This document shows, piece after piece, positions 16,531 to 25,464 of a stretch of DNA of 60,319 bases. The DNA lies in the NCBI GenBank assembly GCA_023415575.1, contig JAEZKF010000035.1:1-60319 (forward strand), given 5' to 3'. Under the pieces are notes generated by a model, which saw only the letters and a list, made by a program, of their open reading frames with translations, had not been told where the DNA came from and ran no database searches. Numbering within the stretch: the stretch's first letter is position 1; each line of letters starts with the position of its first letter. Made by a program: the position numbers and the translations under genes. The stretch comes from Bacillota bacterium. Lineage in GTDB: Bacteria > Bacillota > Clostridia > Oscillospirales > Ruminococcaceae.

Positions 16531-17481
16531 ATGATAGAAATCGAAAAGCCAAAAATCGACACGATTGACCTGCAATCGGACGGTTCTTACGGTAAGTTCG
16601 TTGTGGAGCCGCTTGAGCGTGGCTTCGGAACGACGCTGGGAAACAGTCTGAGGCGCGTGCTGCTCTCCTCGCTTCCTGGTGTTGCCGTCACATCGGTTAA
16701 GATTGACGGGATTCAACACGAGTTTTCGACCGTACCCGGAGTAAAGGAAGATGTGACAGAGATCATTCTCAATATTAAGGGGCTTGCAGCCAAGCTTTAC
16801 GGCGACGCTCCCACCACGGTGTATATTGATGCCGAGGGCGAGTGCGAGGTAACAGCAGGCAGCATAAAGGCAAACTCCGAGGTTGAGATCCTTGATCCCG
16901 CTATGCACATCGCTACACTGTCTGCGGGCGCAAAGCTCTATATGGAGATCACCCTTGACAGGGGACGCGGCTATGTGCCGGCGGAGCGCAACAAGCAAAA
17001 TCTGCAGTCTTCCATCGGGGTTATTCCGGTGGATAGCATCTACACGCCGGTGCTTAAGGTTAACTATACCGTTGAGAATACCCGTGTAGGGCAGATTACT
17101 GACTATGATAAGCTTACGCTAGAGGTATGGACTGACGGAACCATCACTGCGAAAGAGGCCGTATCTCTTGCTGCCAAGGTCCTCAACGACCATCTCAATC
17201 TGTTCGCAGACCTCTCGGGTGAGGCATATCATACCGAGATAATGGTCGAAAAGAGTGACAATGGTATGGATAAGGTCCTTGAGATGACCATTGAGGAGCT
17301 TGACCTGTCTGTTCGTTCCTTCAACTGCTTGAAGCGAGCAGGCATCAACACGGTTCAGGATTTGATTAGCAAGAGCGAGGAAGAGATGATGAAGGTGCGC
17401 AACCTGGGCAAGAAGTCGCTCGAAGAGGTTGTGCAGAAGCTTCAGGCTCTTGGATTTAACCTAAGCAAAGAAGAAGAATAA
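16531..17481 (+). CDS. rpoA: RNA polymerase alpha subunit
   Basis: The alpha dimer scaffolds RNA polymerase assembly. The 316-aa product has the N-terminal domain (about 1-230; GFGTTLGNSLRRVLLSSLPG) and the C-terminal helix-hairpin-helix domain that binds UP elements and activators (about 245-316; LDLSVRSFNCLKRAGINTVQ and RNLGKKSLEEV). GGAGGG precedes the ATG. The 75-nt gap after rpsD has a GGCAGC/GCTGCC inverted repeat. Confidence 0.98.
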   Translation: MIEIEKPKIDTIDLQSDGSYGKFVVEPLERGFGTTLGNSLRRVLLSSLPGVAVTSVKIDGIQHEFSTVPGVKEDVTEIILNIKGLAAKLYGDAPTTVYIDAEGECEVTAGSIKANSEVEILDPAMHIATLSAGAKLYMEITLDRGRGYVPAERNKQNLQSSIGVIPVDSIYTPVLKVNYTVENTRVGQITDYDKLTLEVWTDGTITAKEAVSLAAKVLNDHLNLFADLSGEAYHTEIMVEKSDNGMDKVLEMTIEELDLSVRSFNCLKRAGINTVQDLISKSEEEMMKVRNLGKKSLEEVVQKLQALGFNLSKEEE

Positions 17482-17535
17482 CTGATAATTTTCGCCATAC
17501 AAAAGGCAGGATTAACAGGGTAAGGAGTGAATTCG

Positions 17536-17877
17536 ATGCCCGGTACAAGAAAACTCGGCAGACCCTCGGACCAGAGAAGGGCGATGCTCCGCGCGATGGT
17601 AACCTATCTGCTGGAAAACGGCAAGATTGAGACCACCGTGACAAGAGCAAAAGAGGTTCGCGCCATGGCTGAGAAGATGATTACCATCGGCAAGACGCAG
17701 GATCTGCACTCCAAGCGTCAGGTGATGGCCTTTGTAACCAAAGAGACGGTTGTAAAGAAGCTGTTTGATGAGATCGCGCCTAAGTATGCTGACCGCAACG
17801 GCGGCTATACCCGCATCATCAAGACAGGCCCGCGCCGCGGCGATGCCGCCGAGATGGCGATCATCGAGCTGGTGTAA
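17536..17877 (+). CDS. rplQ: 50S ribosomal protein L17
   Basis: L17 sits near the tunnel exit. The 113-aa protein begins MPGTRKLGRPSDQRRAMLRA and ends in the conserved YTRIIKTGPRRGDAAEMAII. A GTG at 17527 is in frame, but AAGGAG (17521-17526) supports the ATG at 17536. It is the last gene of the superoperon; ecfA1, which follows rplQ in many relatives, is here 33.5 kb away. Confidence 0.97.
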   Translation: MPGTRKLGRPSDQRRAMLRAMVTYLLENGKIETTVTRAKEVRAMAEKMITIGKTQDLHSKRQVMAFVTKETVVKKLFDEIAPKYADRNGGYTRIIKTGPRRGDAAEMAIIELV

Positions 17878-17903
17878 TCACCGCAGTACACATTTATTAA
17901 ATG

Positions 17904-17944
17904 TAAAAGGGAAGTTTCCAAATAAGGAGACTTCCCTTTTTGAT
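17904..17944 (+). terminator. Intrinsic terminator after rplQ
   Basis: AAAAGGGAAGT and ACTTCCCTTTT form an 11-bp stem around a partly paired TTCC...GGA loop, followed by T residues. It lies 27 nt after the rplQ stop and ends the superoperon. A small ACATTTA/TAAATGT repeat lies just before it. Confidence 0.85.
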
Positions 17945-18002
17945 TTGCATGGAAAACGGCAATGGAGCTTAAATGTCAGGATTGCCGCCGGAAATATTAA
18001 AC

Positions 18003-18047
18003 GCCCCTTTCCCGGGAAATATTGCCCGGAAAAGGGCTTTTTATTTT
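18003..18047 (+). terminator. Second intrinsic terminator before the prophage remnant
   Basis: GCCCcTTTcCCGGG (18003-18016) can pair with CCCGGaAAAgGGC (18025-18037), followed by TTTTTATTTTT. A second strong plus-strand terminator about 100 nt after the first; it may have ended a lost gene or an ancestral operon end. Confidence 0.75.
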
Positions 18048-18143
18048 TGGATTGCAAAAAACTATGCAACTTTTTGATTTTCCGGCTGTGTAGTAGACAA
18101 AGAACTTTTGCGTAAGAAGCAAAAGGGGGTAAAGAGAGCAGCA

Positions 18144-18637
18144 ATGTCACAAAAAAGCTCAGCGAAAAAGAGGAGCAGTTTTGCTGGCACTATGTCGCCA
18201 CCCAAAACGCAAGGGAGGCGGCAATCCGGGCGGGATACGGCACGCTGTTTGCCGAAAAGACCGCTGCCCGCCTTATGAAAAACGAGGCCATAGCAGCGCG
18301 CATAGCTGCCCTGTGTGCAGAGTATGAAAAGCGTGCAAAGAGTGTCCGTGTTGGCCTTGAGCGGCTTGCCTTTGGCAGCATCGCGGATGCGGTAACACTC
18401 CTGTGCGCGGAGGACCCATCGCAGATTGACACCCAGTCGCTTGACTTGTTTTGCGTCTCGGAAATAAAGCGCCCCAAGGGCGGTGGGTTTGAAATCAAGT
18501 TCTTTGATCGGCTCAAAGCTCTAGAACGGCTTGCGATGCTTGATGAACAGAGGGCGGAGGAGGAGGTCTCGCCGTTCTATCGCGCAATCGAGCAGGGCGC
18601 ACTTGCCCTAAAGGGGCTGAATGAGGAGGACGAATGA
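18144..18637 (+). pseudogene. Phage terminase small subunit, frameshifted near start
   Basis: From 18146 to 18637 one frame encodes a clear small terminase: KLSEKEEQFCWHYVATQNAR and EAAIRAGYGT form the usual N-terminal DNA-binding helix-turn-helix, followed by a helical body. That frame has no start codon between the stop at 18113 and Met 18275. The only plausible start, ATG 18144, is out of frame; one extra A in the six-A run (18151-18156) would join them and give MSQKKLSEKEEQFC. I read this as a one-base loss in a homopolymer. Transcriptional slippage at A6 could restore some product. Confidence 0.75.
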
Positions 18638-18668
18638 AAGACCTCGGCAAGGGATTGGGGGTGATAGG

Positions 18669-19905
18669 ATGGCAAACGCATTTATGCCTTTTACGCCAAA
18701 GCAGCTGACGGCTCTATCGTGGTGGAGTTACCAAAGCCCCTATCGGGACAAAGACGCCATCATCTGCGACGGGGCAGTGCGCAGCGGCAAGACCCTGTGC
18801 CTGAGTATCTCGTTTGTGGCCTGGGCCTTTTACGCCTTCAATGGACGCGACTTTGCCCTGTGCGGAAAGACCGTAACCTCCCTGCGGCGCAACGTGGTAA
18901 CACCGCTTATCGGAGTCCTGCAGGAACTTGGCTTTCGATGTTGTGAACGGGTAAGCAAAAGCTATGTTGATATCACCTTTGCGGGGCGGCCAAACCGCTT
19001 TTACCTGTTCGGCGGACGGGATGAATCCAGTGCAGCCCTCATTCAGGGCATGACGCTTGCAGGGGTTTTACTTGATGAGGTAGCCCTGATGCCGCGTTCG
19101 TTTGTGGAACAGGCGCTTGCACGGTGCTCGGTAGAGGGGTCAAAGTACTTCTTTAACTGCAACCCCGAGCATCCCCACCACTGGTTTTACACTGAGTGGA
19201 TTAAGAAGGCAAAGGAAAAGAACGCATTGCACCTGCATTTTGAGATGACCGACAACCCGTCGCTTTCTCCCGAGATGCTCGCGCGGTATCAGGCGCTTTA
19301 TTCGGGCGTGTTCTATGAGCGGTTTGTAAGGGGGCGTTGGGTAGTAGCCGAGGGGCTTGTTTACCCGATGTTTAGTAAGGAAGAACACGTACGACCAGCG
19401 CAGAATACCTACCCGCGCTACTATATCTCCTGCGATTACGGCACGGTGAATCCGTCATCGTTCGGCCTGTGGGGAGGGGACGGTGCTGTGTGGCACCGCA
19501 TGCGGGAGTACTACTTTGATTCGCGGCGGGAAGGGTTTCAAAAGACCGATGAGGAGCACTATGCGGCTTTAGAAGAGCTTGCAGGTGACCTTTGCATCGA
19601 AGCAGTAATTGTCGACCCATCCGCAGCAAGTTTTATTCAGACCATCCACCGTCACGGGCGGTTTCGTGTCATCAAGGCAAAGAACGATGTGGCGAACGGG
19701 ATTCGGAGCGTATGCGAGGCGCTGCGCAGCAAGAGACTGCTGTTTGACGATTAGCGAGTTTGCCCTCTACTCGTGGGAGCAGGGGGGAGTGCGGGACCTT
19801 CCGGTCAAGGAGCACGATCATGCAATGGATGACATCCGCTACTTTGTGGCGACAGTCATGGCTGACGAGGGCGACGGGTTCTTTGTGATGAGCGCCGACC
19901 GGTAA
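18669..19905 (+). pseudogene. Phage terminase large subunit, frameshifted
   Basis: The motor and nuclease that packages phage DNA. The frame from ATG 18669 has the Walker A-like DGAVRSGKT, the Walker B GVLLDEVALM and the start of the nuclease domain (YYISCDYGTVNPS; IVDPSAAS), but stops at 19754 after KRLLFDD. The adjoining frame continues at once with ISEFALYSWEQ...VKEHDHAMDDIRYFVATVM, the normal C-terminus, to 19905. A small indel around 19745-19755 therefore splits the gene. It lies 31 nt after the small subunit. Confidence 0.85.
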
Positions 19906-19940
19906 TTGTCGAGATTTATAGATTAGAAAGGGGGTAGCGC

Positions 19941-20850
19941 ATGGGGCTGTTTGGCAAAAAAGAGCGGGAAGCTGCCGTGGTGCAGACCGCTCGTGAGATC
20001 GCTCCGACTTTTGGGATGCTTGATGGCGGCTTTTCGCTGCATACGCAGGAAAACGCCCTGTATGACGCAATCCGCGAAGCGGTACCGGTGGTGGACGCGG
20101 CGATCAACAAGATTGTACGTCTGGTGGGGTCGTTTGTGCCCGACTGCGGTGATGCGCAGGCGGATGCAGCCCTCCGCGAGCTGTTTGAGTCGGTTCCCGT
20201 TGCAGGCGGGGGAAATGGCATTGATGCGTTTGTGTGGGCGTATCTTGATTCCCTCTTGTGTTACGGCAACGCGGTGGGGGAGATTGTCCTTGACCGCGAC
20301 AGGCAGCGCATCGCGCTTTTGTACAACGCGCCGCTTGATAATCTGGAGATACGCAGAAGCGAGCGCACGCTGCAGAGCGAAATCTGTGTGCGCCGAGGGG
20401 CAAAGGCGGTGCCGGTTTTATATCCTGAGCTTGTCATGCACACGGCGCTCTCTCCGCGGTGCGGGGAGGTAAAGGGGGTCTCGCTGCTGCGTAGCCTACC
20501 ATTTGTGTGCTCAGTCCTGCTGCAGATTTATAAGAGCATCGGACAGAACTTCGAGCGCATGGGCAACCTGCGGTTTGCCGTAACCTACCGCCCCGGCGAG
20601 GGCGCGCCCGACAAGGCATATGCCAAGGAGCGGGCGATGCAGATTGCAAAGGAATGGAGTGCATCAATGAGTGCCTCGGGCGGTAAGGTGCGCGACTTTA
20701 TTGCAGTGGGGGATGTGGACATCAAGGTCATCGGGGCGGATAACCAGATTATCGACTCACAGGTGCCGGTGCGCCAGATGCTCGAGCAGATTGTGGCAAA
20801 AACCGGCCTGCCGCCCTTCCTGCTGGGGCTTAGCTGGTCGACCACCGAGC
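19941..20850 (+). pseudogene. Phage portal protein, 3' end deleted
   Basis: Portal proteins form the dodecameric DNA gate of the capsid. The first 303 or so residues look intact: MGLFGKKEREAAVV, IREAVPVVDAAINKIVRLVG, and the late motif TGLPPFLLGLSWSTTER. Normal portals then run on for another 80-150 residues. Here the frame passes into foreign sequence after about 20850 and stops at 20894, because the downstream half has been replaced by the 3' end of a tail gene. An AAAGGGGG ribosome site precedes ATG 19941. Confidence 0.8.
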
Positions 20851-20851
20851 G

Positions 20852-21106
20852 TACGGGCTTGACTGCTCACTGCAGGAAGACCCTGCGTCAATGACCGTGA
20901 CGGTTACGGTATCCGGCTCAAGCGGAATGCTGCACACCTACGAGCAGGTGCTCGAACGCGTAGAAGGCATTCTGCCCGCCCATGTGAAGGTCGTGCTTGA
21001 TATCGGCATCGTCACATGGGATGCGTTTGAAACGCGTGATTTGGACTTCGCCGCCCTTGACGCAGAGGAAAAGTCATGGGATGAAATGGAACTCACGACA
21101 CCATAA
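20852..21106 (+). pseudogene. 3' fragment of a phage tail protein (YmfQ/DUF2313-like)
   Basis: In the frame two bases off the portal, sequence from 20852 reads YGLDCSLQEDPASMTVTVTV, then SGSSGMLHTYEQVLERVEGI and LPAHVKVVLDIG, stopping at 21106. This matches the end of tail baseplate-type proteins of the YmfQ/DUF2313 kind as I remember them. The N-terminal part is missing, and the fragment is fused directly to the portal body. An internal ATG (20891) could allow a 71-aa product, without a good ribosome site. Confidence 0.6.
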
Positions 21107-21120
21107 AGGAGGGAACCCTT

Positions 21121-21585
21121 TTGCCGAGCACCTATAAAACCGAGCATCTGGGACTTAATCGCTGGCTAGGCTCCGACAAGCCCAAGCGAACCGATTTTAA
21201 CGAGGATAACGAGCGCATCGATGCGGCTGTGGCTGGGCATATCGCCGATCATGTCGCCCATGTTACCGAGGCAGAGCGCGCTAGGTGGGATGCACCCTTT
21301 GTAACAGGCTCCTACACCGGCGACGGCACTGCCGAGCGGGCCATCCAGCTTGGCTTTCGGCCGAGTGCGCTGATTGTGTGCATTGCATCAAAGGCGCCCA
21401 TTAACGTATCATCCTCGGATGTGCAACTTAGGTTCGCCTTTGCTACCGAGGCGGGAGCGTCCAAGGGCGTAACCTTATCGGACGAGGGCTTTTGGGTGTA
21501 TAACCCCTCTGTTGCACCCCTTGATGGGGAGACACCCAGACTAAACATCCAAAATAGTATGTATTTTTATATTGCTTATCGATAA
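21121..21585 (+). CDS. Phage tail fibre-like protein
   Basis: A 154-aa protein starting at TTG 21121, with AAAGGAGG 7-8 nt upstream. It begins with the tail-fibre N-terminal pattern TYKTEHLGLNRWLGSDKPKR followed by DFNEDNERIDAAV, and ends in a short beta-rich domain (ALIVCIASKAPINVSSSD). It sits directly after the tail fragment, as fibre genes do in prophages. The frame is intact; whether it is expressed without the rest of the phage is unknown. Confidence 0.7.
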   Translation: MPSTYKTEHLGLNRWLGSDKPKRTDFNEDNERIDAAVAGHIADHVAHVTEAERARWDAPFVTGSYTGDGTAERAIQLGFRPSALIVCIASKAPINVSSSDVQLRFAFATEAGASKGVTLSDEGFWVYNPSVAPLDGETPRLNIQNSMYFYIAYR

Positions 21586-21587
21586 AC

Positions 21588-21623
21588 ATCACCCGTGCGC
21601 GAATGCGCACGGGTGATTGTTTT
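21588..21623 (+). terminator. Intrinsic terminator after the prophage remnant
   Basis: ATCACCCGTGCGC (21588-21600), a GAAT loop and GCGCACGGGTGAT (21605-21617) form a perfect 13-bp stem followed by TGTTTTG. It lies two bases after the fibre gene stop and closes the remnant. Confidence 0.9.
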
Positions 21624-21689
21624 GATAAATTGAATGATAAAAATCTTGCATCAGACAGTCGGTATTGGGTATTTTGACAAAAAATCGAG

Positions 21690-21718
21690 TTGAAATTTGT
21701 ATTTTTTATTGGTATAAT
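21690..21718 (+). promoter_or_regulatory. Upstream chemoreceptor promoter P1
   Basis: TTGAAA (21690-21695), 17-nt spacer, TATAAT (21713-21718): a near-consensus sigma-A promoter. The leader to the gene would be about 330 nt and includes a CCGCAG/CTGCGG hairpin near 21781-21798. Confidence 0.7.
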
Positions 21719-21875
21719 ATAAAAGCTTGCTTTACAACTTTAAAATACAAATGTTTTTGACAAAACCAAACGTTTTCTTCCGCAGCCTTGCACTGCGGGG
21801 AAATTTTTGATTTGCTTGTTAATGTATAAACATCATATCGTGCCGTATTAGCAGCAAAAATAACAAGTTCCTTTG

Positions 21876-21904
21876 TTGAAGACTGGCAATATTGCTGATA
21901 TAAT
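21876..21904 (+). promoter_or_regulatory. Downstream chemoreceptor promoter P2
   Basis: TTGAAG (21876-21881), 17-nt spacer, TATAAT (21899-21904). A second vegetative-type promoter 186 nt after P1, giving a leader of about 145 nt. Confidence 0.65.
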
Positions 21905-21986
21905 ATTAGTTAATTAATCCTTATACCGTGGATATTACTGGCTGTTATCTACAAATCACTCATTGCTTTACCAACCATAGTAGCCA

Positions 21987-22018
21987 GCAAAGACCTGATG
22001 CCTTCATTTGGTCTTTGC
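21987..22018 (+). promoter_or_regulatory. Stem-loop in the chemoreceptor leader
   Basis: GCAAAGACC (21987-21995) and GGTCTTTGC (22010-22018) form a perfect 9-bp stem with a 14-nt loop, 20 nt before the ribosome site (AGGAAAGGA). No T run follows, so it is not a terminator. It may stabilise the mRNA or bind a regulator; I know of no matching riboswitch. Confidence 0.5.
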
Positions 22019-22057
22019 AGACATATTCAACATTTCAGGAAAGGACTTAAAAATGCA

Positions 22058-23821
22058 ATGCTGAAAAATCTAAAGATTTCATTTAAACTAATTATCGCAT
22101 TCGGAGTAATTCTTATTTTATTCTGTGGTACGATTGTTGGGGCTTTCATGGGGATTAAAGTCATCATGGCCCAGTATGACAGTTTCTATGAGTCTGCATA
22201 CCGCGTGGTGGAAACCTCCGTTGATATGCAGAGAAACTTCCAAACCGCTGAAAAATACTTAGTTCGGTCCTTTACCACAACCGGTGAAGCATTGACCGAC
22301 AAATACCTCAAAAACTGTAAGGCTGCCCTGCAGGAGATGCAGGAGCAGCTGCCCATCCTTGAGCAGCTCAGCGACCAGCCGGAGCTGGTGCAGTCCTTTA
22401 AGAAACAGTTTGAAGCGCTGTTGACTACCACCAATCAGATTTATGATATGTCAATGAGTCAGAACAACAGCAGTGCAATCATCGTGTTCAACAACAACTA
22501 TGCCGGTCCTATCGAGGAGGCAAGAGAGGTCCTAGATGAGATTACGGCGGCGGCAAAGGTTCAGGCCGATACAGCCTATCAAAAGAGCAGTGATGTGCAG
22601 AAAATTCTGATGTACTCGATTTCAATTATTGCTTTGGTTTCGCTGCTGATACTTATGTTCTTCTGGCTTAACATTACTCGCGGCCTGACCCGTCCCATCA
22701 AGGAGATTGAGGCTGCGGCAGAGCAGATGGCCCAGGGCAACCTTGAGGTCGAGATCGGGTACAAGTCGCGCGATGAGCTCGGCAGGCTTGCGCAGAGCAT
22801 GAACGTGATGTCAACAACCCTCAAGGGCTATATCCAGACCATCGATGACATACTTGGCGAGCTTGCAGATGGCGATTTCACCATCAAGGTAGATACGGAC
22901 TTTATTGGAGATTTTTCCCGAATCAAGGATTCCATACTTGGTATTGCCGCTTCGCTTAACCGCACCATGATTGAAATCAGCAACGCTGCCGAGCAGGTGG
23001 CAAGCGGTTCCGGACAGGTTTCTGGCGGTGCGCAGGCGCTCAGTCAGGGTGCTGCCGAGCAGGCCAGTGCCATTGAGGAGCTCTCTTCCACCGTGGAGGA
23101 GATTTCCAAGCAGATTCGAGCCAACGCCGAGAATGCCCAGCTGACCAACCGTCAGGTGAGCGAGACCAAAGAAGAGATTGAACGCGGCAATGAAAAGATG
23201 CAGTCCCTTGTTGCGGCAATGAACGAGATAAGCGCAACAACCGGCGAGATCGGCAAGATCATCAGGGCCATCGAAGACATCGCCTTCCAGACCAATATTC
23301 TGGCGCTCAATGCAGCGGTCGAGGCGGCGCGTGCGGGCGCTGCAGGCAAGGGCTTTGCGGTAGTAGCGGATGAGGTGCGCAACCTTGCCGCAAAGAGCGC
23401 AGAGGCCGCAAAAAATACCACAGAGCTTATCGAAAGCTCGGTTGCTGCCGTTAAGAACGGTGTTGGTATGGCCCAGCAGACCGCAGAAAAGCTTGTCAGC
23501 ATCAAGGATAAGGCGGAGGAGAGCAGCCGTCTAATGGATGAGATTACACGCGCATCGGATGCTCAAGCAAGTGCCGTCATCCAGATTACTCAGGGCCTTG
23601 AGCAGATTTCTGCTGTTGTGCAGACCAACTCCGCAACAGCGGAGGAGAGTGCCGCTGCGTCCGAGGAGCTCAGCAGTCAGGCTCAGGTGCTCAAGGATTT
23701 GGTCAATCAGTTCAAGGTCAAAGAGCCGGATGCGGATGATACCTATGGTGAGGACGACCTGGTTGACTATGATGCGGACGCAATTGAACAAGCCGAGTCG
23801 GGTGAATACATAGAGTTTTAG
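22058..23821 (+). CDS. Methyl-accepting chemotaxis protein
   Basis: A 587-aa membrane chemoreceptor. The order is TM1 (about residues 9-33), an extracellular helical sensor (about 34-185) resembling a four-helix-bundle domain, TM2 (about 188-212, YSISIIALVSLLILMFFWLN), HAMP (about 213-270), and a long cytoplasmic coiled coil with the CheA/CheW-contact hairpin DIAFQTNILALNAAVEAARA and GKGFAVVADEVRNLA. I prefer ATG 22058 (MLKNLKISFKLI), which has AGGAAAGGA upstream, over the in-frame Met 21998 that lies in the leader hairpin. No other chemotaxis gene is in the window, so it is an orphan receptor; the C-terminus is acidic (DDTYGEDDLVDYD) with no obvious CheR tether. Confidence 0.93.
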   Translation: MLKNLKISFKLIIAFGVILILFCGTIVGAFMGIKVIMAQYDSFYESAYRVVETSVDMQRNFQTAEKYLVRSFTTTGEALTDKYLKNCKAALQEMQEQLPILEQLSDQPELVQSFKKQFEALLTTTNQIYDMSMSQNNSSAIIVFNNNYAGPIEEAREVLDEITAAAKVQADTAYQKSSDVQKILMYSISIIALVSLLILMFFWLNITRGLTRPIKEIEAAAEQMAQGNLEVEIGYKSRDELGRLAQSMNVMSTTLKGYIQTIDDILGELADGDFTIKVDTDFIGDFSRIKDSILGIAASLNRTMIEISNAAEQVASGSGQVSGGAQALSQGAAEQASAIEELSSTVEEISKQIRANAENAQLTNRQVSETKEEIERGNEKMQSLVAAMNEISATTGEIGKIIRAIEDIAFQTNILALNAAVEAARAGAAGKGFAVVADEVRNLAAKSAEAAKNTTELIESSVAAVKNGVGMAQQTAEKLVSIKDKAEESSRLMDEITRASDAQASAVIQITQGLEQISAVVQTNSATAEESAAASEELSSQAQVLKDLVNQFKVKEPDADDTYGEDDLVDYDADAIEQAESGEYIEF

Positions 23822-23870
23822 CAGCCTTTGTAAACATTACGGCGACCTCTATTGTTAACATTTAGCCTGT

Positions 23871-23898
23871 TTATTGGTCGCTTCATCGTTGCTATAAT
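23871..23898 (+). promoter_or_regulatory. Possible extended -10 promoter for the carboxypeptidase gene
   Basis: TGCTATAAT (23890-23898) is an extended -10 box; the -35 (TTATTG, 23871-23876) is weak. The leader would be about 165 nt. Confidence 0.4.
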
Positions 23899-24070
23899 AA
23901 AAAGATAAGTGCGCCGAACAGCTTTTTGCATTGTTACTTTTTTGTTAACAAGTGTCTGAACTTGAGTGTACTTATCATAATACAGGTAAAGAACTCTTTT
24001 TTGGTTTACCGTTTGATATTCTACCTTGCGAAAATGCGCAGGGATTTCGATGTGGGAGGCAGCTATCACT

Positions 24071-25423
24071 GTGAGAAGGGCACTGGCAGGATTTTTAGCA
24101 GTAGTGCTGATGCTTTTGTTGTGCACATCTGTATATGCCGAACAAACACATAACGCGGTAGTGCAAAAGCAGTTTGATACCTATTCCGACGCATATGTCG
24201 TCATCGATGCAGCGACCGGACAGGTTCTGTTAGAGAAAAACATGAATAAAAGGGAATACCCCGCGAGTATCACCAAGATTTTGACCGTAGCCCTTGCGCT
24301 TGAGCGCGGAGAGCTTACGGACAAGCTGGTGATGAGCAAAGAGGCGGTATCGAGCGTTTCGCGGTCAAGCACCCATATTGCCCTCACAGAGGGCGAGGAG
24401 CTTTCGGTCATGGATGCAATGATGGCCACCATGCTTGCATCCGCAAACGATGCCGCAAACGGCCTCGCCGAGCACATCGGCGGGTCAATCGAGATGTTTT
24501 GTGCCCTTATGAATAAGACGGCGCAAAAAGCGGGTGCCTATCACTCAAACTTTACAAACGCAAACGGACTTGAGGACGATAACCACTACACCACCGCCTA
24601 TGATATGGCGATGATTACTCGGTATGCGCTCTCGGTGGAGGGCTTTCGCGAGGTGTTCGGCACTGTCGAGTACACCATGCAGCCCACCAATAAGCAGCCG
24701 CAGTCAAGGATGTTCGGCACCCAGCACCATATGATTGTGTACTCCCGCTACCAGTATAAGGGCGCGTGGGGCGGCAAGCTCGGCTGGACGCCGCAGGCCA
24801 ACCACACCGCAGTTACAGTGGCAGAACGCGACGGCAGAGAGCTCATCTGCGTTGTGTTGAACTCAAGAACCAAGTGGGAGAAATACAAGGACACCAAAAA
24901 GCTGTTTGACTACTGTTTTGATAATCTTGATACCATCACAGTCAGCGCTGAGATAGACCACATCAAGAACATCCCCATCATCGAGGGGGAAAGCGTTGTC
25001 GGTGTTGCGCGCCTGCCCGAGCAGACAATAAGCCTTAATTTGTATGTGCCCGAGGGCGTGACAGAAAAGGACATCGACATCTCCTACAATACCAAGGTCA
25101 GCTACACAAGGGATGAGGAGATTGCCCCGCAGGCGTGCTTTAGCATCATGCGCGAGGGAGGATCCGAAACCGAAATCTTCTCGATGCCCCTGACCTGCGA
25201 GGTGGTCTTGGACGAGCAGATGGATGTACTCAGCGCGACCGAGGTCGTTGCAACCATTGAACCGATAGAGGTTAAAAAGTCCAATACCTCTCGGGTGCTT
25301 GTGATTGTGGCATCGATTTTAGGCGGACTAGTGGCGGCCTTTATGCTTTTGCGTATCATTGTACAGGCCTACTACCGCAGAAAGCGAGCCAAGCGGCGCG
25401 CAGCCCTGCGCTATTATCGATGA
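24071..25423 (+). CDS. D-alanyl-D-alanine carboxypeptidase (S11, DacF-like)
   Basis: A low-molecular-weight penicillin-binding protein that trims the terminal D-Ala of peptidoglycan stem peptides. The motifs are SxxK as SITK, SxN as SAN, and a third box written KLG (GGKLGWT) where most relatives have KTG. A signal peptide (RRALAGFLAVVLMLLLCTSV, cut after VYA) starts at GTG 24071, 11 nt after GGGAGG; ATGs at 24026 and 24050 would put extra residues before it. The C-terminus has a beta-rich S11 accessory domain and a TM anchor (about residues 412-437) with a basic tail. Of 450 aa, all seem intact. DacF paralogues often act in sporulation; that is inference. Confidence 0.88.
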   Translation: MRRALAGFLAVVLMLLLCTSVYAEQTHNAVVQKQFDTYSDAYVVIDAATGQVLLEKNMNKREYPASITKILTVALALERGELTDKLVMSKEAVSSVSRSSTHIALTEGEELSVMDAMMATMLASANDAANGLAEHIGGSIEMFCALMNKTAQKAGAYHSNFTNANGLEDDNHYTTAYDMAMITRYALSVEGFREVFGTVEYTMQPTNKQPQSRMFGTQHHMIVYSRYQYKGAWGGKLGWTPQANHTAVTVAERDGRELICVVLNSRTKWEKYKDTKKLFDYCFDNLDTITVSAEIDHIKNIPIIEGESVVGVARLPEQTISLNLYVPEGVTEKDIDISYNTKVSYTRDEEIAPQACFSIMREGGSETEIFSMPLTCEVVLDEQMDVLSATEVVATIEPIEVKKSNTSRVLVIVASILGGLVAAFMLLRIIVQAYYRRKRAKRRAALRYYR

Positions 25424-25464
25424 CGTAGCAACCATTGCCGCAATATTTTGAAACGGAGTATATG

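Noticed and set aside
21674..21679. TTGACA hexamer upstream of the chemoreceptor
   Set aside because: It is 33 nt from the TATAAT at 21713, too far to be its -35; TTGAAA at 21690 has the right spacing.
21905..22040. Cyclic di-GMP riboswitch in the chemoreceptor leader
   Set aside because: I looked for the GEMM core pattern and did not find it; only a plain 9-bp stem is present.
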